Assembly: GCA_041920215.1 (NCBI GenBank)
Contig: JAYRSJ010000040.1
Span: 1 to 24,290 of the forward strand
Direction: 5' to 3'
Origin: JAYRSJ01 sp041920215
Lineage (GTDB): Bacteria > Pseudomonadota > Gammaproteobacteria > Burkholderiales > Burkholderiaceae_C
Length of the DNA stretch: 24,290 bases
The position numbers and the translations under genes were made by a program. Positions 21,825 to 24,290 of this stretch are shown here, one piece after another (the first letter of the stretch is position 1; each line of letters begins with the position of its first letter). A model generated the notes under the pieces. It saw nothing but the letters and a program-made list of their open reading frames with translations, was not told where the DNA came from and ran no database searches.

Positions 21825-22663
21825 CAGTGGCCGCCGCTGCGGTAGAACCAGCGCCTGGCCCCATGCGGCTCGAAGGGCTGCCACTGGCCCAGCGGCTGGG
21901 CCAGCCGGTCGGCCACCGCATACAGGGCCAGCGGGTTGAGCCCCAGGCCCAGATGGCTGGCATGCACCTCGATGTTCTCGCGCTGCGGGCCGGGCTCCTG
22001 CACGCTGCAGCGCCAGGCCACCACCCCGTCGCTGCGCGAATAGATCGAGGTGCAGGGCACCGGCGGCGCCTCGCGTATGCCGGCCAGCAGCGCGGGGTCG
22101 CTGACGCGCTGGCCGCTGACCATCTCGAAGAAGCGCCAGGCATTGGTGGCGCGCGGATGGCCGGTGAAGGGGGTGCCCAGCGTGATCACGCAGCGCGCAT
22201 GGTCGGGCAGTTCCTTGGCCAGTTCGCGCGCATAGATGCCGCCTAGGCTCCAGCCGATCAGGCTCACCGGCCGCGCATGGTGGCGGAACAGCCGGCGTAT
22301 CTGGGCGCTGCACTGCTCCAGCACGCCGTGGCGCGGGCCGAAGTTGAAGCCCTGACCCCAGGGATGGGTCTGGTAGCCCAGCTGATCCAGGAAGCGGCGC
22401 AGCGGCTGGGTCGTCAGGTCGTTGGCGCCCAAGCCGGGAAAGACCAACACCGGATGACCGTCGCCGCGCGGCAGCTTGCGCAGCCAGGGGCTGGCCGCCA
22501 GCAGCGCCGCATACTCCCAGGGGGCCCGCCCCTCCAGCATCATCAGCCAGGCATTGGGGGGCCGCAGCGCCGCATGCGGGTCCGGCTCGGGGAGGGCATG
22601 AGCATGAGCATGAGCATGAGCATGAGCGGGGCGGCGACGGGAACGCGGTACGGCGGCGGGCAT
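21824..22663 (-). CDS. Esterase/lipase-like alpha/beta hydrolase
   Basis: 279 residues. Nucleophile elbow GWSLGG (137-142, Ser139), HPVLVFPGLGAND (70-82, oxyanion strand), acid Asp212 in YSRSDGVV and His237 in ASHLGL give a complete triad. The YSRSDG and SHLGL pattern is seen in triacylglycerol-lipase and PGAP1-like bacterial hydrolases. The first 40 residues are variable and contain five Ala-His repeats (about 14-23) coded by the hexanucleotide repeat. The ATG at 22663 gives these residues; MM at 41-42 is an alternative start that would leave out the repeat. No signal peptide is seen. It overlaps the next hydrolase by TGATG and follows a patatin-like gene by 96 bp, so these three may form one lipid-hydrolase operon. 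Confidence 0.85.
   Translation of the reverse strand: MPAAVPRSRRRPAHAHAHAHAHALPEPDPHAALRPPNAWLMMLEGRAPWEYAALLAASPWLRKLPRGDGHPVLVFPGLGANDLTTQPLRRFLDQLGYQTHPWGQGFNFGPRHGVLEQCSAQIRRLFRHHARPVSLIGWSLGGIYARELAKELPDHARCVITLGTPFTGHPRATNAWRFFEMVSGQRVSDPALLAGIREAPPVPCTSIYSRSDGVVAWRCSVQEPGPQRENIEVHASHLGLGLNPLALYAVADRLAQPLGQWQPFEPHGARRWFYRSGGH
22596..22625 (-). repeat. Hexanucleotide tandem repeat, 5 copies
   Basis: Five perfect copies of GCATGA on the plus strand (TCATGC on the coding strand) inside the N-terminal part of the esterase gene. They encode alternating Ala-His. Because the unit is 6 bp, gain or loss of copies keeps the frame. Confidence 0.95.
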
Positions 22664-22759
22664 GGCGGCATCCTAGCGCCCAGCCCGGCCGACCGGCACA
22701 GCGGAGTCCCTAGGCCCGGCTGTCACGGCCGCGACAGCGGCTGCGACCTGCTGCCCGCC

Positions 22760-24290
22760 TCAGTCCAGCGCCGGCGGCGGCGCCACCCAGACCTCCAGCA
22801 CGCCCGGCAGCGGCTTGAGGCGGGCCGCCAGCGGCTCGATACGCCAGCCCGCCTGGTCCACGGCCGGCGCCAGCGCCTGGGCGCAGGCCAGGCTGTCGTT
22901 GCCGTGGTAGCGCACCGTGGTCTGCCGCACCGGCAGCGGGTTGGCGCGACCGGCGGCGACGGCGCTGGCCAGCACATCCTCGATCGGCGGCACCGAGGCG
23001 CCCAGCCGTCGCCAGGGCTCGCGATAGGCGCGCAGCGCCGCGCGCTGCTCAGGCCCATAGATCTGCAAGAAGATGGTCTTGCCGCGGCAGGGTGTGCCGG
23101 AGGGCGGGGCTGCGGATGCGCTGGTCGCCGCCGGTGCCGATGATGACGGCGCTGCGGAGGGGGCCGGCTGGGTCTGCCGCAGCGGCGCCCCGGTCTGGCC
23201 GCAGGCCAGCGGCAGCTCGCTCATCGCGCGCTCGCCGCGCGCCAGCGCCGCGGCCCGGCGCCGCTCGGCGGCCACCGGATCGCAGGGGTGGGTGCTGGCC
23301 AGGCGCGCGTCCAGCGCGTAGTCGTAGAGCCAGTAGCGTGGTGGCGGTATCGCGTTGACCACGCCGTCCTGGCGCAGCAGGCAGTTGGGCAGGGCCTGCT
23401 CCAGCCGCGGATCGGCCGCCGCCAGCAGCAGCCGGCAGGGCTGGGGCCGGCGCGCGTCCGCCAGCGCCTCGCATTGCCTCAGCGTGCTGGTGTAGACGGC
23501 CGCGGCCAGCGGCGAGCGCTGGAACCAGCCGGCCTGCGCGTCGGGGCACAGCGTGTCGGCGGTGCGCACGATGGCGGCCGCCATCGCGCTGACCGCGCCC
23601 AGCTCCTGCGCGCCGCTGGCCGCCGCGGCGGGCAGACTGGCCCACAGCGTGGTCAGCTCCTTCAGCGCGGCGCGCTCGTCGCTGGTCTTCTTGTCCAGCG
23701 TGCTGCGCAGGCTGTCGATCGCCTGCCAGGTCGAGACGCCCAGCGTGGCCGCCGCGCCCAGGCCCAGCGTCGTGTTGACCGCGGCCGCCCCGATGCGGGC
23801 CGGCAGCCGCGACAGGGCACTGTCCCGGCTGCCCTCGGTCGCGGCGCGTTGGGCCTGGCTGTCGGCGCGCTCGAAGGGTTGCTGTTCGTCGTCGTCGAAA
23901 TAACGCCCCGGGTCGGCGGCCAGGGTGCGCACGAAATCGCCGTCAAGCTTGCCGCCCAGGAACTGGCCGAGCTGGAAATAGCTCTCCCACTGGGCCTCGG
24001 AGAAGAACTGGTCGGCGGTGGTCTGCTGAGGAAACTCGGGGTTCTCGGCCTTGAAGTTGATCAGGTCCACCGGCAGGCCGTCCGAGACATTGGGCTTGAC
24101 GACGATCAGGATGCCGCTGCCCGGCCGCTTGCCGCCATAGCGTATGCGGGCCAGCGCCAGGCAGGCGCTGCTCTGGCTGCTGGCCAGGTCGTTCAGCGAG
24201 CCGAAGGCCTGCAGGGCCGGCGGCCAGGGCGGGGGCGCCGCCGCCGCCGGCCTGGCCAGGCGGTAGCGCGCGGCCAGGGCCGGCGCCGGA
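22760..24290 (-). CDS. Patatin-like phospholipase, C-terminal part, 5' end outside window
   Basis: The minus-strand frame is open through the right edge (about 510 codons seen); the GTG at 24070 is an internal codon, not a real start. The visible N-terminal part holds LALARIRYGGKRPGSGILIVV, then PEFPQQTTADQFFSEAQWES and the following YFQLGQFLGG. This block is typical of the end of large bacterial patatin-family proteins. The catalytic GXSXG and DG(A/G) motifs would lie upstream, outside the window, so activity cannot be judged. The remaining 430 residues are less conserved: a hydrophobic Ala/Gly stretch, a Ser/Ala/Pro-rich linker, and a final 100-residue domain ending VLEVWVAPPPALD. The stop is at 22760-22762, with 96 bp to the esterase gene. 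Identification rests on the one conserved block. Confidence 0.55.
   Translation of the reverse strand, partial: PAPALAARYRLARPAAAAPPPWPPALQAFGSLNDLASSQSSACLALARIRYGGKRPGSGILIVVKPNVSDGLPVDLINFKAENPEFPQQTTADQFFSEAQWESYFQLGQFLGGKLDGDFVRTLAADPGRYFDDDEQQPFERADSQAQRAATEGSRDSALSRLPARIGAAAVNTTLGLGAAATLGVSTWQAIDSLRSTLDKKTSDERAALKELTTLWASLPAAAASGAQELGAVSAMAAAIVRTADTLCPDAQAGWFQRSPLAAAVYTSTLRQCEALADARRPQPCRLLLAAADPRLEQALPNCLLRQDGVVNAIPPPRYWLYDYALDARLASTHPCDPVAAERRRAAALARGERAMSELPLACGQTGAPLRQTQPAPSAAPSSSAPAATSASAAPPSGTPCRGKTIFLQIYGPEQRAALRAYREPWRRLGASVPPIEDVLASAVAAGRANPLPVRQTTVRYHGNDSLACAQALAPAVDQAGWRIEPLAARLKPLPGVLEVWVAPPPALD

Overview
This window looks like the replication-origin region of a GC-rich betaproteobacterium. 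The most likely placement is Burkholderiales, near the Roseateles/Pelomonas/Rubrivivax/Leptothrix branch. The evidence is the canonical block mnmE-yidC-yidD-rnpA-rpmH on the minus strand facing dnaA-dnaN-gyrB on the plus strand, high GC with strong third-position GC bias, and betaproteobacterial protein sequences (Rieske, CcoG, GyrB, DnaA). The species assignment is inference; no rRNA is present.

Left part (1-2278): a truncated lipoprotein gene runs off the left edge. It is followed by a DUF2237 protein, and then by a SAM-dependent methyltransferase divergent from an Rrf2-family regulator, with overlapping inverted repeats between the two starts.

Regulated redox module (2366-6576): a PAS/AAA+/Fis sigma-54 activator (minus) is divergent from an operon-like set of a bc1-type Rieske protein without petB/petC, a DUF302 protein and the CcoG ferredoxin-like maturation factor (plus). 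The 203-bp divergent gap holds a near-consensus -24/-12 promoter. About 120-140 bp upstream of its predicted start site lie two TGCC-N6-GGCA palindromes, one of which overlaps a sigma-70-like promoter for the activator itself. I regard this self-contained sigma-54 circuit as the most interesting system in the window.

Origin block (6598-16821): mnmE, yidC (with a clear intrinsic terminator), yidD (ATGA overlap with yidC), an enlarged rnpA and rpmH lie left of the 453-bp rpmH-dnaA gap. dnaA, dnaN and gyrB lie to the right. The gap carries two good DnaA boxes: one overlaps a dnaA promoter -10 element and one directly abuts the dnaA ATG. Two further near-matches lie inside the unusual rnpA insertion. 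Three consecutive hairpins separate dnaN from gyrB.

Accessory stretch (16822-18265): a 491-bp gap without a convincing gene, then a Cys-rich putative zinc-binding protein, an N-terminal remnant of a type I restriction-modification methyltransferase (hsdM) broken by a stop at codon 4, and a small two-helix membrane protein. This looks like the scar of a lost restriction island.

Right part (18266-24290): a Suv3-like SF2 helicase (minus), divergent from a small XRE regulator (plus). Then, all on the minus strand, comes a patatin-like phospholipase fragment running off the right edge, followed by two alpha/beta hydrolases joined by a TGATG overlap. The first hydrolase contains an in-frame hexanucleotide tandem repeat.
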